Positions 17,153-26,923 of a stretch of DNA of 64,000 bases are shown here, in pieces. Source of the DNA: Cellulomonas sp. HZM (GTDB lineage Bacteria; Actinomycetota; Actinomycetes; Actinomycetales; Cellulomonadaceae); NCBI RefSeq assembly GCF_000708885.1, contig NZ_JEOE01000006.1, positions 62,001 to 126,000 of the forward strand. Direction: 5' to 3'. Both the position numbers and the translations under genes were made by a program. Positions within the stretch are counted from its first letter, which is position 1. Every line of letters starts with the position of its first letter. The notes under the pieces were generated by a model that searched no databases, was not told the origin of the DNA, and saw nothing but the letters and a program-made list of their open reading frames with translations.

Positions 17153-17322
17153 CGTCGTCACCGTGTCTCGGGTCGTGGATCGTGTCCGGGTGGATCGCTC
17201 GTGGATCTCGTGCTCCCTGAACCCTAACGTCCCTCGGCGGGTGCTGGTGCCCACGCCCGCACGTGCGCGCGGACCATGGTGTCGTCCCCCACCGCCCGGG
17301 TTCCGCGGGTACTGTCGGCCGC

Positions 17323-17937
17323 ATGGCGTCGCACGAGGACCGGGGCCGCCGCTGGTGGCGGCGCTCGCGTCCCGCTGCCGCCGGGAGGTCACGCTCCACG
17401 CGAGCGCAGGGCCCGACGGACGACGAGCGGACCGACGACGAGCTGCACGCGCAGGTCGCCGAGCTCCTCGCACGCGAGCTCGGCGTCGCGGAGCCGGCGC
17501 CCGACAACCCCGCACCGGTCACCCCCGCGCGCATCGCGGCCTGGATGACCGACAACCAGTTCTCGTACTTCGTCGACAACGACGGGGACCTCGGCGGCCT
17601 GTGGCGGGGGCGGCTGTTCTACTTCTTCCTGTTCGGCGAGAACGCCGAGATCCTGCAGGTCCGCGGCCAGTGGCACCGCGAGGTCTCGATCGAGCGCCTC
17701 GAGGAGGTGCTCGACGTGTGCAACGAGTGGAACGCCGACCGCATCTGGCCCAAGGCGTACGTCCGCGTCCGGGACAACGGCCGCGTGCACGTCGTCTCGG
17801 AGGTCGCGACCGACCTCGAGCACGGCGTCAACGACGCGCAGCTCAGCCAGCTCCTGTTCTGCGGCCTGTCGACCGGGTCGATGTTCTTCGACGCGCTCGA
17901 CGAGCGTTACCCCGACCCCGCTGGGAGCGCGCCGTGA
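17323..17937 (+). CDS. YbjN-domain protein 2
   Basis: A 204-residue paralogue with a basic, Trp/Arg-rich N-terminus ('RRWWRRSRP'), a charged helix to about residue 55, then the YbjN domain ('FSYFVDNDGDLGGLWRGR', 'EILQVRGQWHREV', 'CNEWNADRIWPKAYVR', 'LEHGVNDAQLSQLL'). TACTGT (17310-17315) ends 7 bases before the ATG and no Shine-Dalgarno is present, so a leaderless transcript is predicted. It is divergent from YbjN gene 1 and overlaps YbjN gene 3 by 4 bases (GTGA). Confidence 0.78.
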   Translation: MASHEDRGRRWWRRSRPAAAGRSRSTRAQGPTDDERTDDELHAQVAELLARELGVAEPAPDNPAPVTPARIAAWMTDNQFSYFVDNDGDLGGLWRGRLFYFFLFGENAEILQVRGQWHREVSIERLEEVLDVCNEWNADRIWPKAYVRVRDNGRVHVVSEVATDLEHGVNDAQLSQLLFCGLSTGSMFFDALDERYPDPAGSAP

Positions 17938-18458
17938 CCGGTACCCCGGGCTGGCTCCAGCGCGTGCTCGGCGGCCTGCCCAAGCCGCCGAAGTCCGTGC
18001 CGGACGACGACGACCCGATCCGCGCGCCGCACCGTGACCGGCTCGGCGAGTACCTGCTCGAGCACGGGTACCGGTTCGTCGTCGACGACGACGGCGACCT
18101 CACGGGGACGTGGGACGGCAACCGGTTCTGGTTCCTGCTGCTGGGCGAGGCCGACGAGATCGTGCAGGTGCGCGGTCGCTGGCACCGTCAGCTCCCGCTG
18201 GACCAGCGTGCGGCGGTCTCGCTCGCGCTCAACGACTGGAACCGCGAGCGGATCTGGCCCAAGGCGTACGTGCGCGAGGAGGACGGGATGCTCGCGCTCT
18301 ACAGCGAGGTCTCGGCCGACTTCGAGGCAGGCGTCAACGACCAGCAGCTCGCGCAGGTGCTGGCCTGCGGGCTCGGCACCGGGGTGCAGCTGTTCGCGTC
18401 GCTCGAGCAGCTCCTGCCCGGCGACGACGCGCCGCCCGGGGACGTGCCCGACAACTGA
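17934..18458 (+). CDS. YbjN-domain protein 3
   Basis: A 174-residue third paralogue: 'GYRFVVDDDGDLTGTWDGN', 'EIVQVRGRWHRQL', 'LNDWNRERIWPKAYVREEDG', 'FEAGVNDQQLAQVLACGLG'. It begins with GTG overlapping the stop of YbjN gene 2, so the two are translationally coupled. The short N-terminal extension ('TPGWLQRVLGGLPKPPKS') may be an amphipathic helix. It ends 25 bases from the convergent miaB. Confidence 0.78.
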   Translation: MTGTPGWLQRVLGGLPKPPKSVPDDDDPIRAPHRDRLGEYLLEHGYRFVVDDDGDLTGTWDGNRFWFLLLGEADEIVQVRGRWHRQLPLDQRAAVSLALNDWNRERIWPKAYVREEDGMLALYSEVSADFEAGVNDQQLAQVLACGLGTGVQLFASLEQLLPGDDAPPGDVPDN

Positions 18459-18483
18459 CGCGGTCGCGCCCGTGCGCCCTCGC

Positions 18484-20061
18484 TCAGCGCAGCGTCGGCA
18501 GCCCGAGCACCACAGGACCGACTGACGCGCCCGTCCCGCACGCGTCACCGTGGCCGTGCTCGTCGTCGCCCGCCTCACGACGCTCCCACGCGTCACCCGC
18601 ACGCGTACGCCGTACGGTCACGTGGTCGCCGTCCGCGACCAGGTGGTGGGGCGCGCCGTGCGTCACGGTCACCGTGACGAGGTCGCCGGGACGGGGGCGC
18701 GCGTCGTCGGCCGTTGCCGGCGGGAGCGAGAAGTGCACGAGGCGGTTGTCCGCGGCACGCCCCGACAGACGCGCGGTGGCACCGTCCTTGCGCCCCTCGC
18801 CCTCGGCCACGAGCACCTCGATCGTCCGGCCGACCTGGGCCTGGTTCTCCTCGAGGGAGATGCGCTCCTGGAGCGCGACGAGCCGCTCGTACCGCTCCTG
18901 CACCACGGCCTTGGGCAGCTGCTCGGGCAGCTCTGCAGCGGGCGTGCCGGGGCGGGGCGAGTACTGGAACGTGAAGGCCGACGAGAACCGCGACGCCTCG
19001 ACCACCCGCAGCGTCTCGGCGAAGTCCTCCTCGGTCTCGCCGGGGAAGCCCACGATGATGTCCGTCGTGATCGCCGCGTGCGGCATCGCCGCGCGGACAC
19101 GGTCGATGATGCCGAGGAACTTCTCCGACCGGTACGAGCGGCGCATGGCGCGCAGCACCCGGTCCGAGCCCGACTGCAGCGGCATGTGCAGCTGCGGCAT
19201 GACGGTGGGCGTCTGCGCCATCGCCTCGATCACGTCGTCGGTGAAGGCCGCGGGGTGCGGGCTCGTGAACCGCAGCCGCTCCAGGCCCGGCGTGGCCCCG
19301 GCGGCGCGCAGCAGCTTCGCGAAAGCGCCGCGGTCGCCGAACTCGACGCCGTAGGAGTTGACGTTCTGCCCGAGCAGCGTCACCTCGATCGCGCCCTGGT
19401 CGACGAGGGCCCGGACCTCGGCGAGGATCTCCCCCGGCCTGCGGTCGCGCTCCTTGCCGCGCAGGTGCGGCACGATGCAGAACGTGCACGTGTTGTTGCA
19501 GCCGACGCTGATCGACACCCAGCCCGCGTAGACCGACTCGCGCCGCGTCGGGAGCGTGCTCGGGAACACCTGCAGCGACTCCGCGATCTCGACCGCTGCG
19601 GCCTCGTTGTGGCGCGCGCGCTCGAGCAGCACCGGGAGCACGTCGAGGTTGTGCGTGCCGAACACGACGTCGACCCACGGCGCACGCTCGACGATCCCCG
19701 CACGGTCCTTCTGCGCGAGGCAGCCGCCCACCGCGATCTGCATCCCGGGGCGCTGCCTCTTGGTCCCTGCGAGCCGACCGAGGTTGCCGTACAGCTTGTC
19801 CGCGGCGTTCTCGCGCACCGCGCACGTGTTGATGACGATGACGTCCGCGTCCTCGGTGGCCGCGTCCGCGGGCGTCGCCGCCACGTAACCCGCCTGCTCG
19901 AGCATCCCGGCCATGTGCTCCGAGTCGTGCACGTTCATCTGGCACCCGAGCGTCTTGACGACGTAGGTGCGTGCGCGCTGCGGCTCCGCTGCGACGGGCA
20001 GGTCGGCGGCCGCGCTGTGGGCGGCGCTCTGGGGGGCGCTCTGGGCGAGGGTCGTGGACAT
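18484..20061 (-). CDS. miaB: tRNA-2-methylthio-N6-dimethylallyladenosine synthase
   Basis: A 525-residue radical-SAM methylthiotransferase acting on i6A37 of tRNA after MiaA. The N-terminal MTTase domain carries three cluster cysteines ('KTLGCQMN', 'INTCAVRE', 'VGGCLAQ'). The radical SAM motif is '[15 protein letters not shown]' (C-x3-C-x2-C), and a C-terminal TRAM-like segment follows ('[15 protein letters not shown]'). The N-terminal 35 residues are a polar extension. The ATG at 20061 was chosen over the upstream in-frame start. A TACCCT sequence lies 8 bases before it. The C-terminal tail after about residue 480 is not conserved. Confidence 0.94.
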   Translation of the reverse strand: MSTTLAQSAPQSAAHSAAADLPVAAEPQRARTYVVKTLGCQMNVHDSEHMAGMLEQAGYVAATPADAATEDADVIVINTCAVRENAADKLYGNLGRLAGTKRQRPGMQIAVGGCLAQKDRAGIVERAPWVDVVFGTHNLDVLPVLLERARHNEAAAVEIAESLQVFPSTLPTRRESVYAGWVSISVGCNNTCTFCIVPHLRGKERDRRPGEILAEVRALVDQGAIEVTLLGQNVNSYGVEFGDRGAFAKLLRAAGATPGLERLRFTSPHPAAFTDDVIEAMAQTPTVMPQLHMPLQSGSDRVLRAMRRSYRSEKFLGIIDRVRAAMPHAAITTDIIVGFPGETEEDFAETLRVVEASRFSSAFTFQYSPRPGTPAAELPEQLPKAVVQERYERLVALQERISLEENQAQVGRTIEVLVAEGEGRKDGATARLSGRAADNRLVHFSLPPATADDARPRPGDLVTVTVTHGAPHHLVADGDHVTVRRTRAGDAWERREAGDDEHGHGDACGTGASVGPVVLGLPTLR

Positions 20062-20093
20062 CACCGCCAAGGGTACGACGCGGCGCACCCCGC

Positions 20094-21659
20094 TCAGCCG
20101 GCCGTCGCGCTCGCGCGGATCTCGCGGACCACGGTGACCGTGATCTCGCCCGGATACACCAGGTCCTGCTCGATGTGCCGGGCGATCGCGACGGCCAGCT
20201 GCGGCAGGTCCCGGTCCGACACCTCGGTCGGCTCCACCACGACCCGCACCTCGCGGCCGGCCGACATCGCGAGCGCGCGGCGGACACCCGCATGGGCCGC
20301 GACGAGCTGCTCGAGCTTGTCGATCCGCTCGACGTACTGGTCGAGCTCCTGGCGGCGCGCTCCGGGGCGCGATGCGGAGATCGCATCGGCGATCTGCACG
20401 ACGACGCCCTCGACCGTCTCGACCGGGACCTCGTCATGGTGCGCGGCGATCGCGTTGACGACGACGTCGGACTCGCCGTGCCGTCGGGCGATGTCTGCGC
20501 CCAGGAGCGCATGCGTGCCCGGCACCTCCGCGGAGACCGCCTTGCCGAGGTCGTGCAGGAACGCCGCGCGACGAGCCGTCTCGATGTCCGCGCCGAGCTC
20601 CGCGGCGACGGACGCCCCGATCAGCGCGCACTCCACGAGGTGCTCCAGGACGTTCTGGCCGTAGGACGTCCGCAGCCGCAGCCGCCCGAGCGTGCTCACG
20701 ATCTCCGGGTGGAGCCCGCGCACGCCCGCGCGCTCCGCCGCGTCGTGGCCTGCGGCGACCGTGCGTTCGGGCGCTCCGGCGACCGCGTCCGCGTACGCGG
20801 CCTCGATCCGCTGCGGGTGGATGCGACCGTCGGTCATGAGCGCCTCGAGCGCGACCTGCGCGACCTCGCGCCGCTCCGGGTCGAAGCACGACAGCAGCAC
20901 CGAGCCGGGTTGCTCGTCGACCAGCACGTTCACACCGGTCAGGGCCTCGAACGTGCGGATGTTGCGACCTTCCTTGCCGATGATGCGGCCCTTCATGTCG
21001 TCGCTCGGCAGCGCCAGCACCGTGACCGCCGGCGGGTTGCTCGTCCCGACCGCGGTGCGCTGGACGGCCGTCGCGACGATCCGGCGCGCCTTGGCGTCGG
21101 CCGACCGACGAGCCTGTGCCTGCACGCGCCGCACCGCCGACTCGGCGTCGTTGCGCGCCTGCTCGACGATCCTGCGCGTGAGCTCCTCGCGCGCCTCCGA
21201 GGCCGTGAGCCCGGTGACGGACTCCAGCTCTGCGACCGCCTCGCGCTCGGCGGCGACGCGGCGTTCGTCCGCCTGCGCCTGCGCGTCCGACACCAGCTGG
21301 GCGGCCTCGCGCTCCGCGTCCGCGAGCCGTCGGTTCGCCTCGCGCTCCGCGGCGTCCGCCCCACGCTCGACCTCGCGCTCCCGCTGCGCGAGCGCGTCCG
21401 ACCTCTCGCGCACGCGCCGGCCGAGCTCGTCGACGCGGTCCTGCTCGTCGGCGACGGCCTTCTCGCGCTCGGCGAGCCGCCGCTCGCGCCGCTCGGACTC
21501 GGCGATCACGAGCTGTGCCCGTTCGCGGATCTCCGCGACGTCGCGCGCCGCCTCCGCGCGCCGCTGCGACGCCTCACGCCGTGCGACGAGGACGAGGATG
21601 AGCGCCACGAGGCACGCACCCAGCAGGCCGATGATGGTCGTCGTCGTCCGCCAGTCCAC
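20094..21659 (-). CDS. rny: Ribonuclease Y
   Basis: A 521-residue membrane-anchored endoribonuclease of the RNase Y family. Order: one N-terminal membrane helix (residues 8-28, '[19 protein letters not shown]'), a long Glu/Arg/Ala-rich coiled coil to about 180, a KH domain ('[19 protein letters not shown]'), and an HD domain with 'FLHDLGKAV' and 'AIAAHHDEV'. The GTG at 21659 has GGGAGG at 7 bases. The window also encodes RNase J, so this organism has both mRNA-decay enzymes. Rny lies between recX and miaB on the same strand. Confidence 0.9.
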   Translation of the reverse strand: MDWRTTTTIIGLLGACLVALILVLVARREASQRRAEAARDVAEIRERAQLVIAESERRERRLAEREKAVADEQDRVDELGRRVRERSDALAQREREVERGADAAEREANRRLADAEREAAQLVSDAQAQADERRVAAEREAVAELESVTGLTASEAREELTRRIVEQARNDAESAVRRVQAQARRSADAKARRIVATAVQRTAVGTSNPPAVTVLALPSDDMKGRIIGKEGRNIRTFEALTGVNVLVDEQPGSVLLSCFDPERREVAQVALEALMTDGRIHPQRIEAAYADAVAGAPERTVAAGHDAAERAGVRGLHPEIVSTLGRLRLRTSYGQNVLEHLVECALIGASVAAELGADIETARRAAFLHDLGKAVSAEVPGTHALLGADIARRHGESDVVVNAIAAHHDEVPVETVEGVVVQIADAISASRPGARRQELDQYVERIDKLEQLVAAHAGVRRALAMSAGREVRVVVEPTEVSDRDLPQLAVAIARHIEQDLVYPGEITVTVVREIRASATAG

Positions 21660-21793
21660 CGTGCACCTCCCTTCGCCGCACCGCCGCCGGTCCGGGGACA
21701 TTGTGACTCACGCCGAGCCCGTGATCAGGCCCGACGCGGCGACCTGCCCTGAGTGTGCCGACAAGTCCCGTGCGACGAGCACCGGTCTCACGA

Positions 21794-22342
21794 TCAGTCG
21801 TCGAACGGGACGACCTCGTCGGCGCCGTCGAGCGCCGCGAGCTCTTCGCGCAGGATGCGCCCCACCATCGCCGGCGGGTAGCCCCGTCGCCCCAGGGCCG
21901 CATACGTGCGCCGTGCACGCACCTGAGCGTCGAGCGACGCCGTCTGCGCGAGCTTGCGACGCACCAGCACCCGAGCCGCGGACTCCTCGTCGTCCGAGCC
22001 GACCTGCTCGAGCGCGACCTGTGCCGTCTCGTCGTCCACGCCCTTGCGGCGGAGCTCCACCGCGATGGCCCGACGCGACTGGTGACGCTCCTGGTGGCGG
22101 GTACGCACGAGCATCCCGGCGAACTCCGCGTCGTCGATCAGACCGACCTCGACGAACCGGTCGAGCACGGCCTCGGCGACGTCTTCAGGCACGTCCTTGC
22201 GGGCCATCGCGTCGCGCAGCTGAGCCCTGCTGCGCGGCGCGTCCGTGAGCAGCCGCAACGCGATCGCCCGGGCGACCCCCTCAGGATCCGGTTCGCGATC
22301 CTGCTGGGGGTCACCCGTCGCTTCGGGTTCCGACGTGCGCAT
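21794..22342 (-). CDS. recX: Regulatory protein RecX
   Basis: A 182-residue RecX, which binds RecA filaments and limits RecA activity. Three-helix repeats are visible: 'ARAIALRLLTDAPRSRAQL', 'VEVGLIDDAEFAGMLVRTR', 'RRAIAVELRRKGVDDETAQ', 'RRTYAALGRRGYPPAMVGRI'. The gene begins 38 bases after recA on the same strand, the standard recA-recX arrangement, so it should be co-expressed in the SOS response. Confidence 0.93.
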   Translation of the reverse strand: MRTSEPEATGDPQQDREPDPEGVARAIALRLLTDAPRSRAQLRDAMARKDVPEDVAEAVLDRFVEVGLIDDAEFAGMLVRTRHQERHQSRRAIAVELRRKGVDDETAQVALEQVGSDDEESAARVLVRRKLAQTASLDAQVRARRTYAALGRRGYPPAMVGRILREELAALDGADEVVPFDD

Positions 22343-22380
22343 GCGCCGTCCGGAGGCCCCGCGGCCGGCTCGCCCGGCCG

Positions 22381-23418
22381 TCAGAAGTCGACCTCGACGG
22401 GCTCGGCCGGCGCGTCGAGCCGGGCGCCGACGCCGAGCTTCTCCTTGATCTTCTTGTCCAGCTCGTCGGCCAGGTCCGGGTTGTCCCGCAGGAACTTGCG
22501 GGCGTTCTCCTTGCCCTGGCCCAGCTGGTCACCCTCGTACGTGAACCAGGCACCCGACTTGCGCACGAACCCGTGCTCGACGCCCATGTCGATGAGGCTG
22601 CCCTCGCGGGAGATCCCGACGCCGTACAGGATGTCGAACTCCGCCTGCTTGAAGGGCGGCGCCATCTTGTTCTTCACGACCTTGACGCGCGTGCGGTTCC
22701 CGACCGGCTCCGTGCCCTCCTTGAGGGTCTCGATGCGACGGATGTCCATACGCACCGATGCGTAGAACTTCAGCGCCTTGCCACCCGTCGTCGTCTCGGG
22801 AGAGCCGAAGAACACGCCGATCTTCTCGCGCAGCTGGTTGATGAAGATCGCCGTCGTGCCGGACTGGTTGAGCGCGCCGGTGATCTTGCGCAGCGCCTGC
22901 GACATGAGGCGGGCCTGGAGACCGACGTGGCTGTCGCCCATCTCGCCCTCGATCTCGGCCTTGGGGACGAGTGCCGCGACCGAGTCGATGACGATGATGT
23001 CGATCGCGCCGGAGCGGATCAGCATGTCCATGATCTCGAGCGCCTGCTCACCGGTGTCCGGCTGCGAGACGAGCAACGCGTCGGTGTCGACGCCGAGCTT
23101 CTTCGCGTACTCCGGGTCCAGCGCGTGCTCGGCGTCGATGAACGCCGCGATGCCGCCGGCACGCTGCGCGTTGGCGACCGCGTGCAGCGCCACCGTCGTC
23201 TTGCCGGAGGACTCGGGACCGTAGACCTCGACGACGCGCCCACGCGGCAGACCGCCGATGCCGAGAGCGACGTCGAGCGCGATCGAGCCGGTGGGGATGA
23301 CCTCGACGGGAGCACGCCCCTCGTCACCGAGGCGCATCACGGATCCCTTGCCGAACTGGCGGTCGATCTGGCTGAGGGCGGCCTCGAGGGCCTTCTCGCG
23401 GTCCTGGGGAGCGGGCAT
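22381..23418 (-). CDS. recA: Recombinase RecA
   Basis: A 345-residue RecA: Walker A '[10 protein letters not shown]', Walker B '[10 protein letters not shown]', the L1/L2 DNA loops near '[14 protein letters not shown]' and '[13 protein letters not shown]', and an acidic C-terminus. No intein interrupts it, unlike in some mycobacteria. The ATG at 23418 was preferred over an in-frame GTG three codons upstream because AAGGTGG is well spaced for it. It is expressed from an SOS-controlled promoter at 23594-23622. Confidence 0.98.
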   Translation of the reverse strand: MPAPQDREKALEAALSQIDRQFGKGSVMRLGDEGRAPVEVIPTGSIALDVALGIGGLPRGRVVEVYGPESSGKTTVALHAVANAQRAGGIAAFIDAEHALDPEYAKKLGVDTDALLVSQPDTGEQALEIMDMLIRSGAIDIIVIDSVAALVPKAEIEGEMGDSHVGLQARLMSQALRKITGALNQSGTTAIFINQLREKIGVFFGSPETTTGGKALKFYASVRMDIRRIETLKEGTEPVGNRTRVKVVKNKMAPPFKQAEFDILYGVGISREGSLIDMGVEHGFVRKSGAWFTYEGDQLGQGKENARKFLRDNPDLADELDKKIKEKLGVGARLDAPAEPVEVDF

Positions 23419-23593
23419 GGTGTCCACCTTCGTCGTCTCGAGCAGCGGGTCGCTGCGCCTGCGGGGGCTGGTCCTTGTCGTCGCGGGTGACGCTATGCCC
23501 GACCACCGACACGACGGCCGTCACGCCCCGGCCCTGTGCGCGGACCCTCGTCGGCGCGGGCTGTGGACGGTTCGACCGTGTCACCCGCGAGCG

Positions 23594-23622
23594 ACTCTAC
23601 CCGTACACATGTTCGACGTCAG
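23594..23622 (-). promoter_or_regulatory. recA promoter with an SOS box filling the spacer
   Basis: On the minus strand: -35 CTGACG (23617-23622), a 17-base spacer, -10 TAGAGT (23594-23599). The spacer holds TCGAACATGTGTACGG (23601-23616), matching 10 of 12 fixed positions of the SOS box with a perfect first half. The predicted leader of recA is about 170 bases. Confidence 0.7.
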
Positions 23623-23653
23623 CGACACGCCGAGAAGACGTCTCAGCGACACG

Positions 23654-24412
23654 TCACAGGTCGTGCGCGTCGCCCGGCTCGAGCACCAGCGCCCGGCATC
23701 CCGGTGCCTCACGTGCGAGCGCGGCACCGAACGCCGGGCCTGCACGGTCCATCCACCCCGGGGGCAGTCGGCGCGACGCCGGTGCGTGCAGCGTCCCCCA
23801 GTGCACCGGGACAGCGGCGCGCGCACCCACCACGGCGCACGCACGCGCGGCCTGCACGGGATCCATGTGGCCGCCCGAGAGTCGCGGCCCCCACCCGCCC
23901 ACGGGCACGAGCGCGAGATCGATGGCACCGCCCGCGAGCGCCGGCAGGTCCGCCATCGCCGCGAACGGCTCGGTGTCCCCCGCGAACCACACGCGCAGGC
24001 CCGGGGCGTCGACCAGGAAGCCGTTGGCCGCGTTGGGCCGGTGCGGCATCGGCCGGTGCCCGTGCACCGCGACGACGGGAGCGACGCGCACCGCGCCGAC
24101 CTCCACCCAGCGCCCCGTCGCGACGCCCGTCGCGTGCGGCAGCCCGTGCGCGCGCAGCCACCTGGCGTTGGCCGGTGCCGTGAGCAGCGGGACGTCGCGC
24201 ACGCGCTCGAGCGAGGCGAGCTCTGCGTGGTCGTGGTGCAGGTGCGAGAGCAGCACGGCATCCGGTCCCGCCCAGTGCTCGCGCGCGGGCGTCCGGCCCC
24301 GCCTCCGCAGCAGGCCCGCGTGCGCGCGCAGGAGCGGGTCGGTGAGCAGACGCTTCCCCGCGACGTCGAGGACGACGCTCGCGTGGCCGAGCCAGCGCAC
24401 CCGTTCGGTCAC
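23654..24412 (-). CDS. Metallo-beta-lactamase fold hydrolase, UlaG-like
   Basis: A 252-residue MBL-fold protein with the metal motif 'LSHLHHDHAEL', a second His in 'AVHGHRP', and 'WFAGDTEPF' and 'VPVHWGTLH' contributing the remaining ligands. The pattern fits the UlaG/YtnP-like group (lactonases and N-acyl-phosphatidylethanolamine phospholipase D-type enzymes). The GTG start overlaps the stop of the membrane phosphodiesterase gene (GTGA), so both products may act on related phospho-substrates. The substrate is unknown. Confidence 0.8.
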   Translation of the reverse strand: MTERVRWLGHASVVLDVAGKRLLTDPLLRAHAGLLRRRGRTPAREHWAGPDAVLLSHLHHDHAELASLERVRDVPLLTAPANARWLRAHGLPHATGVATGRWVEVGAVRVAPVVAVHGHRPMPHRPNAANGFLVDAPGLRVWFAGDTEPFAAMADLPALAGGAIDLALVPVGGWGPRLSGGHMDPVQAARACAVVGARAAVPVHWGTLHAPASRRLPPGWMDRAGPAFGAALAREAPGCRALVLEPGDAHDL

Positions 24413-26565
24413 GGCCGCAGCCCCTGCGCCGCGGCCCACCGCACGAGCTGGGCATGGACGCTCTCGGCACCGACGAGCATCGCCTCGTCGCCCACCTGCT
24501 CGCGCAGGTCGTCGGCGACGGGCCAGCCCACCGGGTGCAGGAGCATCGCGCGGTTCTGCGAGCCCCCGATGCCGCCGTGCGAGCCGACCTGCTCCTCGAA
24601 CGCATGCACGTGCCCGCGCTCGTCGACGCGCGAGACGAGCAGCAGGTCGCCCGTGTGCGGGAGTCGCGCGGCACGTGCGAGGTCCGCCCGCCCGCGGGGT
24701 CCGTAGGCCAGGAGCGGGTCGTCGCCCTCGGCGGGCTCGTCGTCCTCGAGGCCGACGATCCCGCCCGCACCGATCGCCACCAGCCCGCGTGCGAGCGTGT
24801 CCACCACGACGACCCCGACGGTCGGCGTCGCGGCGAGCCCCGCGACCAGGCCGGGCCACCGCGCCTGGAGCTCCTCGAACCGCAGCCGCTGCGGGACCCG
24901 CGGGAACCAGACGAGGCCCAGGTTCCCCGAGCCGACGACGGCGACGTCCGGGACGTCGGCGCCGGTGCGGGCACGCGTCGCGTCGGGCGCGGCGACCGGC
25001 CCTAGGACGGCGTGCCTGCTGTCGAACGCCGAGCTGAGCAGCGCGTTCAGCGGCCCCCAGTCCTCCGACGAGACGGTCGTCACGCCGTCGGCGCCCGGCT
25101 CGCCCATCAGCGCCCGCACGTGATCGACCAGAGGGCGGCCCTCGAGCTGCTCGAACGTCGCGCCGAGGGTCTGCCCGTGGTCCGAGAGGACCACGATGCG
25201 GTAGGCGCGCGGCGCAGCGGCGACCGCCTGCTCGAGCGTGTGCAGCACGCGGTCGAGACCCTCGAGCGCACGCAGCGACTCCGGCCGCGTCGGGCCCGCG
25301 TGGTGCGCGATCTCGTCGTAGTCCACGAGGTCGACGTAGACGACCGGGTCCCCCCGCATGACCGACTCCGCCACCAGGGACGTCGACAGGTCACGCATCG
25401 CGACGTTCGTGACGCCGCGCAGCAGCACGTACCAGCCTCGGCGCGACATCCGCGGCTGCACCCCCCGCACGCGCTGGCGGCGGGCCTGGTACAGCTCCTT
25501 GACCATCTCCCCGATCGTCAGCGTGACCGCGCGCGCCAGCACGAAGGGGCTCGCGAAGAAGCGCAGGAAGTCCGGTCCGGGACCGAGACCCGCGGGGCTC
25601 CCGTCGGGGCCGCGGGCGCGCGTGCGGCTCATGACGACGTACGTCCGCGCGGCATCGCCGGAGAACATCGTCGACACCGTCGTGCCACCGCCCGCGAGCA
25701 GCCCCGCGCCGTCCGAGATGCGCGCCTCGACCAGCGCTGCGTCCGCCGGGTGGTTCGTCACGACGAGCCGCCCGAGGTCCCGGTCCCACCAGCGGAACGC
25801 AGGGATCTGCGACGAGTCGCCGTGCAGGATGCCCGCCTGGCTCGCGGGCGTCGTCGACGGCACGCGCGCCCACCACGTCTCGAGCGTGTGCGTGCCGTCG
25901 GTGAGCCACCGCTGCATCGTCGGGGTCAGGCCTGCCTCGATCGCCTCGGCCAGGACCGGCGCGCCGACGCCGTCGAGCTGCACCACCAGCATCCCCGGCG
26001 GGAGGGCGTCGGCGCCGGCTGCGGCGGCGCGCTCGTGCCTGGTCCGGCGACGGGCGCGACGCAGCACGTCGGCGACGACGTAGTCCGAGTCGTTCGCACC
26101 CCAGACCCACCGCCCCACGGCCATGACGAGCGCGGTCACGACGAGGACGAGCACGACCCCCCAGCCCGAGCTCACGCGGATGCCCGGCACGAGCGCGAGA
26201 GCGAGCCACGCGATGCCCACCTGGGCCGCGAGACCGGCGACGAGCGCCCCGCCCGCCCCCGCCGCACGTGCGAGCACGCGCAGAGGTGCCCGCAGGGCGA
26301 GGTCGCCGAGCGCGACGAGCGCGGCCGCACCGACGACCGCCACCCACGAGCGCGCACCGACCTCGTCGACGAGGGCGATCCCGGCCCCGAGCCCGAGCGC
26401 GGTGACGGCGAGGCTCAGCCCGGCGTCGGCGAGGTCGGCAAGGTCGGGCCGCCAGCGCGCGTCGACGGGCGGCGGGCCCGAGGCGGCTGAGCTTGTCGGG
26501 CTGGACGGGCTGGCCGGGCTGGACGGGTTGGACGGGCTGGCCGGGCTCGGCGTCGGCTCGGTCAT
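24409..26565 (-). CDS. Membrane-anchored alkaline phosphatase-superfamily phosphodiesterase
   Basis: 718 residues. After a Ser/Pro-rich N-terminus (about 35 residues) come four hydrophobic helices between about 45 and 165, then a type I phosphodiesterase/nucleotide pyrophosphatase-like domain. 'MLVVQLDGVGAPVLAEA' has the first metal Asp, 'STTPASQAGILHG' the nucleophile Thr region, and 'VYVDLVDYDEIAHHAGP' and 'VVLSDHGQTLG' the other metal ligands. The catalytic part probably lies across the membrane from the ribosome. The ATG at 26565 has GAGGAG. It follows DUF3046 by 27 bases and is coupled to the MBL gene. Substrate unknown; a lipid or nucleotide phosphodiester is a guess. Confidence 0.75.
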   Translation of the reverse strand: MTEPTPSPASPSNPSSPASPSSPTSSAASGPPPVDARWRPDLADLADAGLSLAVTALGLGAGIALVDEVGARSWVAVVGAAALVALGDLALRAPLRVLARAAGAGGALVAGLAAQVGIAWLALALVPGIRVSSGWGVVLVLVVTALVMAVGRWVWGANDSDYVVADVLRRARRRTRHERAAAAGADALPPGMLVVQLDGVGAPVLAEAIEAGLTPTMQRWLTDGTHTLETWWARVPSTTPASQAGILHGDSSQIPAFRWWDRDLGRLVVTNHPADAALVEARISDGAGLLAGGGTTVSTMFSGDAARTYVVMSRTRARGPDGSPAGLGPGPDFLRFFASPFVLARAVTLTIGEMVKELYQARRQRVRGVQPRMSRRGWYVLLRGVTNVAMRDLSTSLVAESVMRGDPVVYVDLVDYDEIAHHAGPTRPESLRALEGLDRVLHTLEQAVAAAPRAYRIVVLSDHGQTLGATFEQLEGRPLVDHVRALMGEPGADGVTTVSSEDWGPLNALLSSAFDSRHAVLGPVAAPDATRARTGADVPDVAVVGSGNLGLVWFPRVPQRLRFEELQARWPGLVAGLAATPTVGVVVVDTLARGLVAIGAGGIVGLEDDEPAEGDDPLLAYGPRGRADLARAARLPHTGDLLLVSRVDERGHVHAFEEQVGSHGGIGGSQNRAMLLHPVGWPVADDLREQVGDEAMLVGAESVHAQLVRWAAAQGLRP
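26498..26551. repeat. Six tandem 9-base units coding Ser-Pro-X
   Basis: Six 9-base units with consensus GGGCTGGMC on the plus strand lie inside the start of the phosphodiesterase gene. They encode the tripeptide repeats SPA, SPS, NPS, SPA, SPS, SPT. In-frame copy-number change would only alter the cytoplasmic tail. Confidence 0.85.
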
Positions 26566-26592
26566 GCGTCTCCTCGATGTGCGGGACGTGGG

Positions 26593-26826
26593 CTATCGGC
26601 GGGGCGGTGCCTGACGGTGCTCGTCGGTCCCCCACCGCTGCGGCTCGGGGATCTCGAGCGCGTCGCACAGCGCGTGCCACACCGTGCGCGGCTCGTCCCC
26701 GTCGTCGAGCGCCTGCTGGGCCGTGCGGTCCCCCAGGCCACCGACGACGAACGTGCGCACGAGCTCGCGCCCGTGGGCGCTGCCCAGGACCTCGTCGACC
26801 AGCTGCCAGAACTCTCGGAACCTCAC
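26593..26826 (-). CDS. DUF3046 family protein
   Basis: A 77-residue protein matching the actinobacterial DUF3046 family: 'VRFREFWQLVDEVLGSAHGR', then 'LGDRTAQQALDDG', 'VWHALCDALEIPE' and 'RWG'. The family sits close to recA in actinomycetes (Rv2738c in M. tuberculosis) and has no known function. The GTG at 26826 aligns with the family start. There is no clear Shine-Dalgarno, and CAGGCT seven bases upstream could be the -10 of a leaderless message. It is divergent from lhr. Confidence 0.88.
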   Translation of the reverse strand: MRFREFWQLVDEVLGSAHGRELVRTFVVGGLGDRTAQQALDDGDEPRTVWHALCDALEIPEPQRWGTDEHRQAPPRR

Positions 26827-26923
26827 GCCGCACAGCCTGCCACCCACGCACGACAGGTGCGGACGACTCCACGCGGCGCCGGCGCCCGCGGCACGTGTCG
26901 GTGCCTCCTGCGACGATGTGCGG

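Noticed and set aside
22381-23418. Intein in recA
   Set aside because: The reading frame is the normal 345 residues with all motifs contiguous.
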